A model generated the notes under the pieces. It saw only the letters and a list, made by a program, of their open reading frames with translations. It was not told the origin of the DNA and did no database searches. Both the position numbers and the translations under genes were made by a program. Of a DNA stretch of 35,120 nucleotides, positions 7,387 through 15,878 are shown one piece after another. Numbering within the stretch: the first letter of the stretch is position 1; the number at the start of each line of letters is the position of its first letter. This stretch comes from Mariprofundus sp. (GTDB lineage Bacteria > Pseudomonadota > Zetaproteobacteria > Mariprofundales > Mariprofundaceae): the NCBI GenBank assembly GCA_030950555.1, contig JAUZRH010000236.1:1-35120 (forward strand), read 5' to 3'.

Positions 7387-8127
7387 CTATACAGTTAGTC
7401 CCATCAGGGCGCGTAAGCGCAGGACCATCTGAGAGTGAATTTGAGAGACACGTGATTCAGTCAGCCCAAGAATCAAGGCAATCTCTTTCATGGTGAGTTC
7501 TTCATAATAGTAGAGTGTGATGAGTACATGCTCACGGGCAGGTAGTTTACTGATGCCATCGGCCAGTTGTTCAACAAACTCCATCAATGAGTGTTGGGCT
7601 TCTGGGGTTTCTGAAGCATCTGATGCTAAGGTTTCAAGGATGCTGATCTGATCATCATTATCATTATTTGTCGGTAGATCATCAAAATGAATGACCGACA
7701 TACTGCGTACCTGGTGAAGACGGGTACGGTACTCATTGAGGGTGATCTTCAGGTGCTTAGCAATTTCAATCTCATCAGCAGGCCGACCATATACTTGCTC
7801 TAATTCCTGAAAGGCTGATTGCATCTCTTTGGCATTATCCCGCAGACCACGAGGCATCCAATCAAAAGCACGCAGATAATCAATCATCGCGCCGCGCACA
7901 CGATAAGAGACAAATGTTTTAAATTGCACCTCGCGACTATGATCAAAGCGCCGGGCTCCATCTAACAGGCCGAGCACGCCCGCATTGATGAGATCATCAA
8001 ATTCAATTGAATCAGGTGTTCGACGCATTAATTGATCGGCGTGATAGCGCACCAGCGGGAGGTACTCAGCGAGCAGCTCATCGGGCGTTGGTGCTGCTAC
8101 TGCATCATATTTAGGTGAGCGATTCAT
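7387..8127 (-). CDS. fliA: Flagellar sigma factor sigma-28
   Basis: This 246-residue protein is a sigma-70 family factor of the FliA type. Region 2 includes LVRYHADQLMRR, FDDLINAGVLGLLDGARRFD and FKTFVSYRVRGAMIDYLR. Region 3 includes MQSAFQELEQVYGRPADEIEIAKHL. Region 4 ends with YYYEELTMKEIALILGLTESRVSQIHSQ, the promoter-reading helix-turn-helix. Length fits the family (about 240). It directs late flagellar and motility genes. Its ATG overlaps the stop of the preceding 72-aa gene by 4 nt (ATGA), so it is probably translationally coupled. I found no flgM in the window. Confidence 0.96.
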   Translation of the reverse strand: MNRSPKYDAVAAPTPDELLAEYLPLVRYHADQLMRRTPDSIEFDDLINAGVLGLLDGARRFDHSREVQFKTFVSYRVRGAMIDYLRAFDWMPRGLRDNAKEMQSAFQELEQVYGRPADEIEIAKHLKITLNEYRTRLHQVRSMSVIHFDDLPTNNDNDDQISILETLASDASETPEAQHSLMEFVEQLADGISKLPAREHVLITLYYYEELTMKEIALILGLTESRVSQIHSQMVLRLRALMGLTV

Positions 8128-8342
8128 CTGCTTGTATCCTGTGGTTCGGAATCATGCGGCTTATTGGTTGGCAGAAGTAAATTTAACCAAGCTAAGAGTA
8201 TGCCCATCCAAGCACCGGCAAAGGTTAAAATGAGCATGCGAAGCATGGCATCGGCGATCGGGATATTCTGTATCAAACAGATGGCTAAGCCAAATAGTAG
8301 GCCGATAAGGCTGCCAGAGAGTCCTGCTTGAACTGGTTTCAT
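8124..8342 (-). CDS. Small two-helix membrane protein, unknown function
   Basis: I do not recognise this 72-residue protein. It has two hydrophobic segments (about 7-26 and 34-57) joined by a short loop and a charged C-terminal tail. It is locked into the operon: its ATG shares one base with the flhG stop (TAATG), and its stop overlaps the fliA ATG by 4 nt. That coupling on both sides is good evidence that it is a real gene, and suggests expression in proportion to FlhG and FliA. No flagellar component of this shape is standard between flhG and fliA. Confidence 0.8.
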   Translation of the reverse strand: MKPVQAGLSGSLIGLLFGLAICLIQNIPIADAMLRMLILTFAGAWMGILLAWLNLLLPTNKPHDSEPQDTSR

Positions 8343-9241
8343 TAGAGCGTCGTTCCAGTAGCGGCCATGCTCTCGATGTTATCATCCTCCTCCTCATCTA
8401 AGGAGGAAGCGAGGCTATGTTCCCAAAAAAATTGGAGACCGGCAGAACGCGAGTTATCACGCGGACGTGAGAGCAGGGTATCAAAGAGTTTTTCGAGATG
8501 GCGAGAGAGATCACTGCCGTCGTAAAGAAGTGGCTGTTGACGTTGGATTGATTTACGCACATCCATATGGTGAGGGACATAGCCGATATAATCAAGGTAA
8601 ACATCCAGATAACGGTCACTTACTGATAGCAGACGTTTGAATGTGATGTGCCCATCCATCTCTTCGGTCTGGTTGATGATGACCATAAAACGACGCACAT
8701 CGCGCTGTTGCGACATCACTTTAATGAAAGCGTAAGCATCAGTCAGAGAGGTAGGATCCGTAGTTAATACAACCAGCGCCGTTTCAGAGGCCGAGGCGAA
8801 GTAAAGAACATTGTCACCAATACCTGCTGCGGTATCGATAAGAATAAGATCGTATTCTTTACCTGCTTCGCGCAAGTTGTCGAGAATTACCTGTTGTTCG
8901 GTCACATTTAGGTTGGTTAATTCGTATAGGCCCGTGCCACCGGGGAGCACATCAAAACCCTGTTTACAGGAGATAATAAGCTCCGATAAGCTAGCGTTAT
9001 CATTGAGTAGATCGCGAATGCTGCCGGAAGTTTGTAGTCCTAACATTACATCTACATTGGCCAAGCCAAGATCGGCATCTATAAGAAGCACTTTTTTACC
9101 TTGCGCTGCGGCATGGGTGGCCAAATGGACAGATAGAAATGATTTACCCACACCACCCTTGCCACTACTAATCGAGATGACTTGGGGAGAATGGGTTTCA
9201 GTGCTTTGGTCTTGATTTAATTCTTGTGAGGGCATGTTCAT
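8342..9241 (-). CDS. flhG: MinD-like ATPase FlhG (FleN)
   Basis: This 299-residue ParA/MinD-family ATPase has the deviant Walker A SSGKGGVGKS, the switch segment DADLGLANVDVMLG and IDTAAGIGDNV. FlhG limits flagellar number and works against FlhF at the pole. I place the start at the ATG at 9241, which overlaps the flhF stop as ATGA and has AGGA about 9 nt upstream; a longer frame reaching 9301 would run deep into flhF and adds residues atypical of the family. A C-terminal Asp/Glu-rich stretch (EEEDD) is present. Confidence 0.95.
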   Translation of the reverse strand: MNMPSQELNQDQSTETHSPQVISISSGKGGVGKSFLSVHLATHAAAQGKKVLLIDADLGLANVDVMLGLQTSGSIRDLLNDNASLSELIISCKQGFDVLPGGTGLYELTNLNVTEQQVILDNLREAGKEYDLILIDTAAGIGDNVLYFASASETALVVLTTDPTSLTDAYAFIKVMSQQRDVRRFMVIINQTEEMDGHITFKRLLSVSDRYLDVYLDYIGYVPHHMDVRKSIQRQQPLLYDGSDLSRHLEKLFDTLLSRPRDNSRSAGLQFFWEHSLASSLDEEEDDNIESMAATGTTL

Positions 9242-10296
9242 GTGGAGGATTCCTGAGTAGCTTTTCCTAGCAATGTGGTGAGGGCTTGATCGGTTAACCA
9301 ACCCATCTGTTCTGGAACTTCAGGGCCAAAACTACAAAAGCCTAATGGTAGTCTAGCAGCAATGGACCAGTTGACAATTTTTCCGGGTTTTTCTGTTTCA
9401 TCCAACTTGGAAAATGCCAGATGTGTCATGGTTATTGCTGTGTGATGTGCCAGTAGCTGCATGCCATCCTCCTCATCCATATTGGCTGGTAATACCAAAA
9501 AACGGTGTGTGCATTGTAGAGCATCCCATAAACAGGTCTGCCGTTTCAAGCCAAGATCACGTCTGGGGCTCCAGCCTTGAGAGTCTATAAGCAGGAGTTG
9601 TGCCGTTTGTGTTTGGAGCAGCATATTTGAGGCATCACTGACTTTGCGCAGGGGAAAAAATGAGACGCCTAGCGTATTGGCATAAGCCTTTATGCTATCA
9701 AGCCCACCCATGCGTTCGGTATCGGTGCTGGCTAGCGCAATACGAATGCCTTTCATGCTGTAATGTGCGGCTATTTTAGCAATTAACGTACTTTTACCGC
9801 AGCCTGCAGGGCCGCTAAAAAGAATCGTGTGGCGTTGCTGCAGCGGGTTGATGCGTTTGCCCCAGAGAATGCTCTTACAGGCTGTTGGTTTTCTATTGGA
9901 AAAGTCAGCGGCCAAGTCAAAAGCATGACTAGAGGAGACGCCAATTTTGCTAAGGTGATCAAAAGCGATTTTATCAGCATGCGTAGCTAATGATTCGCGT
10001 AAACTGGCACTCTCTCTGTTGCTAAGACCTTCAATAAGCCGTTCTAAGCGCCTGATTGTCTGGTCAGCTCGTGCATGGTGTTCGCTAGTTTGGGCTGACG
10101 GTTCGACAGGCGGAGGTGGACTATTCTCGGGTGCGCGCGTAGGCAAATCCAAGGCTGCATGGACATGCCAGAGACTCTTCCCACTTGCATCCTTAGATTG
10201 TTGGTGATCGAGGATCAGTGCTTCCGGGCCCATGTCTTTACGCACTTTTGCTAGTGCTTCATGCAGTTGAGGGGCGGTAAAAACCTTAATACGCAT
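9238..10296 (-). CDS. flhF: SRP-type GTPase FlhF
   Basis: This 352-residue protein has the FlhF layout: an N-terminal basic region opening MRIKVFTAPQLHEALAKVRKDMG, a variable Pro-rich linker (about 50-75), and an SRP-family NG domain with the P-loop GPAGCGKST and the G4-type SKLDE. FlhF marks the pole where the flagellum is built and recruits early export components. The G3 region reads IDSQGW where FlhF and SRP proteins normally have DTAG or DTxG. It starts 1 bp after the flhA stop, in the usual flhA-flhF-flhG order. Confidence 0.95.
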   Translation of the reverse strand: MRIKVFTAPQLHEALAKVRKDMGPEALILDHQQSKDASGKSLWHVHAALDLPTRAPENSPPPPVEPSAQTSEHHARADQTIRRLERLIEGLSNRESASLRESLATHADKIAFDHLSKIGVSSSHAFDLAADFSNRKPTACKSILWGKRINPLQQRHTILFSGPAGCGKSTLIAKIAAHYSMKGIRIALASTDTERMGGLDSIKAYANTLGVSFFPLRKVSDASNMLLQTQTAQLLLIDSQGWSPRRDLGLKRQTCLWDALQCTHRFLVLPANMDEEDGMQLLAHHTAITMTHLAFSKLDETEKPGKIVNWSIAARLPLGFCSFGPEVPEQMGWLTDQALTTLLGKATQESST

Positions 10297-10297
10297 C

Positions 10298-12370
10298 TTA
10301 CAAGCTCACTTTGGCTAAGGATTGAATATTGGTTTGTGGTGGAATCTCAGAAATTGAGAGTACCACAATACGCGTCATCACTTTGCGCAGTGCGCGAGTT
10401 AGGTGACCACGCAACTGGGGGGTGGTGAGAATCACAGGTACATCCACCTCAAACTGGGATGAGACTTCATTAATACGGGCAATCAAGCGCTGCCATTCGG
10501 CGATATCCAGTGGTAGCGACCAGCCGGGTTGTTGGTTGATTTTTTCGCTCATACGCTGTTCTAGCTCCCCATCTAACATGAATACCGACAACTCTCCTTG
10601 CTGATTAAGATAGCGCTGGGTAATCGTGCGTCCTAGTTTTGCACGTACATGCTCCACAAGGTCATCAACGCTTAACTGTTGGCCGGAGTGATCTGAGAGT
10701 GCCTCTAAAATCAGCATTAGGTCACGAATAGGAACCCATTCGGTTAATAAGCGTTGTAGGACATTCTGTAACATGCCCACGGATACTTGGGCTGGTATGA
10801 TCTCTTCCACCACTTTAGGGTGGCGTTGAGAAAATTTCTCTAATAAATCATGTACCTGCGTTCGGTCGAGCATTTCAGATGCTTGCGCACGGAGCAGTTC
10901 AGTTAGATGGGTGATGATCACCGTGGTGGGTTCAACAACGGTGTAGCCTGAGAGCTCAGCCAATTGGCGGTTCTCTTCTGAAATCCAAATCGCAGGCAAG
11001 CCAAATGCTGGTTCCTGGGTAGGTATGCCCTCAATAGGGGGGCCAATGACTTGACTCTCTAAGGCGAGAAGGTTGCGTGGTCGAATCTCTCCTTTACCGA
11101 CAATAGCACCACGAATGAGGATCTGATAATCAGAGACGCCCAGCTGAAGGTTATCTTTAATATGCACGGGCGGCAGCACAAAGCCAATCTCCTGGGTGAT
11201 CTGGCGGCGTACCTTCTTCATGCGATCAAGCAGATTGCCTTCGCGTCCACCCTCAACCATATCGATCAGGCCATAGCCAATTTCCAGCCGAATAGGATCT
11301 TCCACCAGCAGGTCATCCAAGCCCTCTTCGGGCGATGGTTCTTGCGCCGGCTCAAGCTCTTCAGTCACCGCTTCATGCTGCGTCTGCTGCTCTCCTAGTT
11401 TTAGATAATAACCCAAGGCCGCCAGACCGAGAGAGAGAATAAGAAAAGGGATAAACGGTAGGCCGGGCACAAGACTCATTAAAAATAGCGCACCGGCTGT
11501 GACAAAATGGACTTTAGGGTGGGCTGTAAGCTGTGCTTTGAGTTCGATGGGTAAGGCTTGGCTACCACTGGCGCGAGTAATGATAATACCGGCAGCCGTT
11601 GAGATCACCAGAGCTGGAATTTGAGAAACCAGTCCATCACCAACGGTGAGTAGACTGAATACGGCAATGGCATCACCGACAGACATATCATACTGCATGA
11701 CACCGATAATCAGGCCACCAACCAGATTGATTACCGTGATAATCAAACCAGCTACGGCATCGCCACGCACAAACTTTGAAGCACCATCCATGGAGCCGTA
11801 AAACTCCGCTTCACGAGCGACATCTGAGCGACGTTGTTTCGCTTCGGCCTCATCAATCAAGCCGGCATTCATATCCGCGTCAATCGCCATCTGCTTGCCG
11901 GGCATCGCATCCAGTGTGAAACGAGCCGATACTTCGGCAATACGGGTGGAACCCTTACTGATGACGACAAAGTTAATCAGTACCAGAATGATGAAAATAA
12001 TCACCCCGACAACGGTATTGCCGCCCACCACAAATTGGCCAAAACCTTCAATGACATGACCCGCTGCAGCAGGCCCCTCTTGGCCGTGCAAGAGAATCAG
12101 GCGCGTGGTGGCCACATTCAAGGATAGGCGAAAGAGCGTTGTCAGCAGCAGTAAAGAGGGGAATACTGAGAATTCAAGTGGCTTAAGTACATATAGTGAG
12201 GTGAGCAAAATAAGGATGCCGACGGTGATATTGGCAGCCAACAGTACATCCATCAGCCAGTTGGGCAGTGGCACCATCATTACCAGTAGTATGCCAAGCA
12301 CAGCGATTGCTAACAGGATATCCGGTTGCCGGCCTATTCGTTGCATTGTCATCATGGCAGCTTGCTGCAT
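10298..12370 (-). CDS. flhA: Flagellar export gate protein FlhA
   Basis: This 690-residue protein is FlhA, the large integral membrane part of the flagellar type III export gate. The N-terminal half carries about eight membrane helices, including FPSLLLLTTLFRLSLNVATTR and the conserved cytoplasmic loop with GSTRIAEVSARFTLDAMPGKQMAIDAD. The C-terminal half is the soluble domain that docks chaperone-substrate complexes (GYGLIDMVEGG, LPPVHIKDN, AFGLPAIWI). Length matches the family (about 690-700). It sits 30 bp after flhB. Confidence 0.98.
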   Translation of the reverse strand: MQQAAMMTMQRIGRQPDILLAIAVLGILLVMMVPLPNWLMDVLLAANITVGILILLTSLYVLKPLEFSVFPSLLLLTTLFRLSLNVATTRLILLHGQEGPAAAGHVIEGFGQFVVGGNTVVGVIIFIILVLINFVVISKGSTRIAEVSARFTLDAMPGKQMAIDADMNAGLIDEAEAKQRRSDVAREAEFYGSMDGASKFVRGDAVAGLIITVINLVGGLIIGVMQYDMSVGDAIAVFSLLTVGDGLVSQIPALVISTAAGIIITRASGSQALPIELKAQLTAHPKVHFVTAGALFLMSLVPGLPFIPFLILSLGLAALGYYLKLGEQQTQHEAVTEELEPAQEPSPEEGLDDLLVEDPIRLEIGYGLIDMVEGGREGNLLDRMKKVRRQITQEIGFVLPPVHIKDNLQLGVSDYQILIRGAIVGKGEIRPRNLLALESQVIGPPIEGIPTQEPAFGLPAIWISEENRQLAELSGYTVVEPTTVIITHLTELLRAQASEMLDRTQVHDLLEKFSQRHPKVVEEIIPAQVSVGMLQNVLQRLLTEWVPIRDLMLILEALSDHSGQQLSVDDLVEHVRAKLGRTITQRYLNQQGELSVFMLDGELEQRMSEKINQQPGWSLPLDIAEWQRLIARINEVSSQFEVDVPVILTTPQLRGHLTRALRKVMTRIVVLSISEIPPQTNIQSLAKVSL

Positions 12371-12400
12371 CGGTTAGCTGACTCCTTGGTTATTCATGGC

Positions 12401-13468
12401 TTAGCGATTTTTCATTTTGAAGATTTCCGCCAATATAACGGCAACCGCTTCAAATAGAACTTCAGGGATCTCTTCGCCAATATTAACTTGCTTAAACAAG
12501 GATCTTGCCAAAGGTTTGTTTTCACGCATTGGAATATGGTTCTCGCGGGCTAGTTCCCTGATCTTGGCGGCGATGTGGCCTTTGCCCTTGGCGAGCAGTT
12601 TGGGGGCGCCAGGGGAGAGTGGGTCATAGGCTAAAGCGATGGAAATATGAGTAGGATTGGTGATTACAACGTCGGCATCGGGTACATCAGCCATCATGCG
12701 GTTCTGTGCTTGTTGCATCTGCATCTGGCGGATTTTCCCCTTCATCTGAGGATCACCTTCACTATCTTTATGTTCATCACGCTGTTCTTTTTTTGACATA
12801 CGCATCGATTTTGCATGCTCCCAGCGCTGATACATGACGTCAGTTAAGGCGAGAGCCACCCAAATGACAGCAACGATCGTCGAAATTTTGACGCTTCCTT
12901 CAATGGCAAGCTTGGCAATATCAGACGTTTGTTTAAAGGCCGCATGCATGATATCAGGATACATGGCGGAGGCGACACTGGTGCAGACCACTGAAATAAG
13001 GACCATTTTCAGCACAGATTTGACAAATTCGGCCAGTGATTTTGTTGAGAACATGCGTTTAATGCCCGCCACTGGATCTATTTTAGAGTATTTCGGGATT
13101 AATGTTTCAAAGGTAAAGACAGGTCCACTGACCATCACTGTTACCAATACACCAAGTAGCATAATGGGGATGGCAAAGGGTAAAATCATCAGTGCCATTT
13201 CCGAGCCGACGGAGATAAGTACCTGCTGTATGCCTAAAGGGGTCGGTTCAATTTTAATAGTGCCAGAGAGGTAGTCTGTTAGTAGCTGCTGCATCCTATC
13301 TCCCTCCCAGTTAGCGATACCGGTGATCATGACCATGCTTATCATGGTGAAAGTAATCGCCGTGGAGGGTTCTTTACTGCTGGGTACCTGCCCCTTATTG
13401 CGGGCGTCCTCAATTTTCTTGTCACTACCTTCCTCGGTTTGTTGGCTCTTATCCTGGTCGTCTGCCAT
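12401..13468 (-). CDS. flhB: Flagellar export switch protein FlhB
   Basis: This 355-residue protein has an acidic/basic N-terminal tail, four membrane segments and a cytoplasmic C-terminal domain with the self-cleavage motif NPTH (Asn at residue 271) followed by ISIALAYDPL. FlhB self-cleaves at NPTH and, with FliK, switches export from rod/hook to filament substrates. Length and motif are standard. It follows fliR by 3 bp. A second, truncated homologue of its C-terminal domain is encoded at the end of the cluster. Confidence 0.98.
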   Translation of the reverse strand: MADDQDKSQQTEEGSDKKIEDARNKGQVPSSKEPSTAITFTMISMVMITGIANWEGDRMQQLLTDYLSGTIKIEPTPLGIQQVLISVGSEMALMILPFAIPIMLLGVLVTVMVSGPVFTFETLIPKYSKIDPVAGIKRMFSTKSLAEFVKSVLKMVLISVVCTSVASAMYPDIMHAAFKQTSDIAKLAIEGSVKISTIVAVIWVALALTDVMYQRWEHAKSMRMSKKEQRDEHKDSEGDPQMKGKIRQMQMQQAQNRMMADVPDADVVITNPTHISIALAYDPLSPGAPKLLAKGKGHIAAKIRELARENHIPMRENKPLARSLFKQVNIGEEIPEVLFEAVAVILAEIFKMKNR

Positions 13469-13471
13469 CGT

Positions 13472-14254
13472 TTAAAGGCCGCTAAAGTGGTGTAGAAAAA
13501 GTGGCACTTGTGCGGGTAGCGTGGTGAATGCACTGCTGACCAGGTAGACAAAAGCTGGCATGCTAAGCGAGAAGGTGAGCAGGCCAAGACCAACGGTGAG
13601 AGGGGCGCTGACAAAAAATACCTGAATCTGTGGTACGGCACGCGATAGTAGTCCGAGTGCCACATTGATCAGGGTGATTAAAATAATGATGGGGGCGGCA
13701 ATTTTCAGCCCCAATATAAACATCTGGGCCATGGCATCGGTCAAGATAGAAACAGCTGGAAAATTGAGTGGCTGTTGAATGGGCAGCAGGGTAAAGGATT
13801 CGATCAATGCGGCAATGAAAAAATGGTGCGCACCGGCAGATAACCAAAGTAGCATGGCCAGCGCAGAGGCAAAGGTCGAGACAACGGGCTGCTGAGAGTG
13901 CGTGGTGGGGTCGAACATATTGGCCATTGCCAGCCCCATGCCTGTACTCATTAAGATGCCGGCAAATTGTACAGCAGCAAAAATAAGCTGGGCAAACAGG
14001 GCAACGGCTGCAGCAACCAGAATCTCATGGATGGCTACCAGCACAAAGGAGATCGGTTTTAAGGGGATAACGGCTACGTTATCTTCGACTAAGGGGAAGA
14101 TAACGATGGTTAGCAGTACAATGAGTCCCACTTTTATTTGCGTGGGTAGTAGCTGATGGCCAAGTACCGGTAGCATCATAATTAAAAAGCTAATACGTAG
14201 CATCACTAGCAAGCCAATGATAATCTGATTTATATCGGGCCATGGAATATCCAT
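13472..14254 (-). CDS. fliR: Flagellar export gate protein FliR
   Basis: This 260-residue, very hydrophobic protein has about six membrane segments and the family opening PWPDINQIIIGLLVMLRISF. The central part, ILMSTGMGLAMANMFDPTT, matches the conserved FliR/SpaR core. FliR is one subunit of the FliP5-FliQ4-FliR1 export channel. It starts 2 bp behind fliQ, giving the conserved fliPQR-flhB order. Confidence 0.96.
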   Translation of the reverse strand: MDIPWPDINQIIIGLLVMLRISFLIMMLPVLGHQLLPTQIKVGLIVLLTIVIFPLVEDNVAVIPLKPISFVLVAIHEILVAAAVALFAQLIFAAVQFAGILMSTGMGLAMANMFDPTTHSQQPVVSTFASALAMLLWLSAGAHHFFIAALIESFTLLPIQQPLNFPAVSILTDAMAQMFILGLKIAAPIIILITLINVALGLLSRAVPQIQVFFVSAPLTVGLGLLTFSLSMPAFVYLVSSAFTTLPAQVPLFLHHFSGL

Positions 14255-14256
14255 GC

Positions 14257-14526
14257 TTACTGCGTCAGGCTGGGGATTAAAGCAAATATCTCATGGGTAT
14301 ATGAGACCATTTTTTCAATCATCCAAGGTGCTGCCAAAATCATGGCGATAAAAACGCAAATGATTTTGGGTACAAAAGTAAGGGTCATCTCCTGAATTTG
14401 AGTGACGGCCTGAAACAGAGAGATGGCAATACCGACCACAAGGGCGACCCCTAGCATCGGTAGCGATAGGAGCAGGATTAACTTCAGGGCTTCACTGCCG
14501 ATTTGAATAACAATATCCGGAGACAT
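14257..14526 (-). CDS. fliQ: Flagellar export gate protein FliQ
   Basis: This 89-residue protein with two membrane helices is FliQ: it begins MSPDIVIQIGSEALKLI and contains the conserved LFQAVTQIQEMTLTFVPKI. The ATG at 14526 gives the usual family length of 89; a longer frame to 14577 would overlap fliP and adds unrelated residues, so I rejected it. It starts 5 bp after the fliP stop codon. Confidence 0.96.
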   Translation of the reverse strand: MSPDIVIQIGSEALKLILLLSLPMLGVALVVGIAISLFQAVTQIQEMTLTFVPKIICVFIAMILAAPWMIEKMVSYTHEIFALIPSLTQ

Positions 14527-14531
14527 GGGGG

Positions 14532-15278
14532 CTACATGTGGAAGCTGGCGAGCAGGTTGGCGGTGATCAGGTGCCAACCATCCACCAGCACAAACAGGAT
14601 GATTTTTAGAGGGAGTGAAATCATTACCGGTGGCAGCATCATCATACCCATGCTCATCAAAACACTAGCAACGACCAGATCAAGTACGACAAAGGGAATG
14701 TAAATAAGAAAGCCGATTTCAAAGGCTGTCCTTATTTCTGAGATGACAAAGGACGGAATCAATACATGCATGGGCGTATCGGCGGCTTTGGCGGGTTTAT
14801 CTAAGCGGGCCGCATTCAGAAAAAGAATCAGGTCATCTTCTCGCGTCTGCTTTAGCATAAAGTCACGCAGTGGTGCTAATCCACGCTCAAAGGCGACGGA
14901 CTGATTGATCTCCTCATTAATATAAGGCGTCAATGCATTGGCATCTATTTTCTGCCATACAGGCATCATGATAAACATGGTGAGAAATAGCGACAGACCA
15001 ATAAGGATCTGATTGGAGGGCGCTTGTTGGGTTCCCAGCGCCTGACGTAGAAAGGAAAAAACAATCAAAATGCGGGTGAATGAGGTCATCATGACCAAAA
15101 TTGAAGGAGCCAGTGTTAGAATGGTCAGCAGAGCTAGGATCTTCATGCCATTGAACCAAGCGTCTGGGTCATCACCTTGGCCGAGACTCATAGAGAGGGT
15201 GGGGATATCAGCTGCTTGTGTGAGTTGGGGTAGTAGTAGGGCGGCTATGCTCAGGCTAAACCAAAGTAGTTTATTCAT
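14532..15278 (-). CDS. fliP: Flagellar export gate protein FliP
   Basis: This 248-residue protein has a cleavable signal peptide (about 1-22, ending LTQA) and the FliP family blocks SFTRILIVFSFLRQALGTQQ, the periplasmic EEINQSVAFERGLAPLRDFML segment and IPSFVISEIRTAFEIGF. It forms the core of the export pore. Length is typical (about 245-250). Its start overlaps fliO by 8 bp. Confidence 0.97.
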   Translation of the reverse strand: MNKLLWFSLSIAALLLPQLTQAADIPTLSMSLGQGDDPDAWFNGMKILALLTILTLAPSILVMMTSFTRILIVFSFLRQALGTQQAPSNQILIGLSLFLTMFIMMPVWQKIDANALTPYINEEINQSVAFERGLAPLRDFMLKQTREDDLILFLNAARLDKPAKAADTPMHVLIPSFVISEIRTAFEIGFLIYIPFVVLDLVVASVLMSMGMMMLPPVMISLPLKIILFVLVDGWHLITANLLASFHM

Positions 15279-15579
15279 GGCTGATGGCCGGGGTCAGTTC
15301 TTTTTGTTCGATCGTGCTACTTTGAGCATGGTCACTGCGAAGTTGGATGATGCCCCCGGGAGAGAGTGCCAATAGATACTGTTTTCCTTGATGGTTTATT
15401 TCCACAATACTATTGCGGTTGTCGATATGGATTTTTTGCATGACACGAAAATTTGTGCTGTGCTTACCTAGGTGGGACTGCACACGACGCATAGCCCATA
15501 CCAATAGTGCAAACAAACCGAGAACAAAGGCTAATCCGAGTAGCGATTGCAGCAACATCGGTAACATGGTGAATTCCAT
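15271..15579 (-). CDS. fliO: Flagellar biosynthesis protein FliO
   Basis: This 102-residue protein has one N-terminal membrane helix (about 9-27) followed by a small basic/beta-rich cytoplasmic domain with KIHIDNRNSIVEINHQGKQYLLAL, typical of FliO/FliZ. FliO acts as a scaffold for FliP ring assembly. Sequence conservation in the family is low, so the position between fliN and fliP carries much of the weight. An internal Met at residue 5 or 7 is an alternative start. Confidence 0.93.
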   Translation of the reverse strand: MEFTMLPMLLQSLLGLAFVLGLFALLVWAMRRVQSHLGKHSTNFRVMQKIHIDNRNSIVEINHQGKQYLLALSPGGIIQLRSDHAQSSTIEQKELTPAISHE

Positions 15580-15584
15580 TGTGC

Positions 15585-15878
15585 TTAAGAGAGACTGCTA
15601 ATACGAGCTAAAGCGGGTACTATTTCTGTGATGCGCACGCCTAATTTCTCACCTGTTGAAACAACTTCTCCTTTAGCAAAGATACTACCATTCGCCAGAA
15701 TCATGACCTCGGCATTAGCATCTTTATTCATTTCTATAACCATACCACGGTTTAAACGGGCAATGGTGTGTAGGGGGAGCTTAACACGGCCAAGCTCCAC
15801 GCTGATCTCGAGAGGGACATGCATAATAGCCTCGAGATTAGCTGTTTGTGAATGGTCCTGCTCCATTTGGTTACTCAT
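15585..15878 (-). CDS. fliN: Flagellar switch protein FliN
   Basis: This 97-residue protein is a SpoA-domain protein. It has the FliN core: a hydrophobic start IMHVPLEISVELGRVKLPLHTI, LNRGMVIEMNKDANAEVMILANG and GEVVSTGEKLGVRITEIV. FliN forms the lower ring of the C-ring with FliM and FliG. It overlaps the fliM stop by 4 nt (ATGA), matching the usual tight FliM/FliN coupling. Confidence 0.97.
   Translation of the reverse strand: MSNQMEQDHSQTANLEAIMHVPLEISVELGRVKLPLHTIARLNRGMVIEMNKDANAEVMILANGSIFAKGEVVSTGEKLGVRITEIVPALARISSLS

Noticed and set aside
9238-9301. Longer FlhG start at 9301
   Set aside because: It would overlap flhF by 64 bp; the ATGA-coupled ATG at 9241 has an AGGA site and gives normal family length.
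14527-14577. Longer FliQ start at 14577
   Set aside because: It adds 17 residues unlike FliQ and overlaps fliP; ATG at 14526 gives the standard 89 residues.
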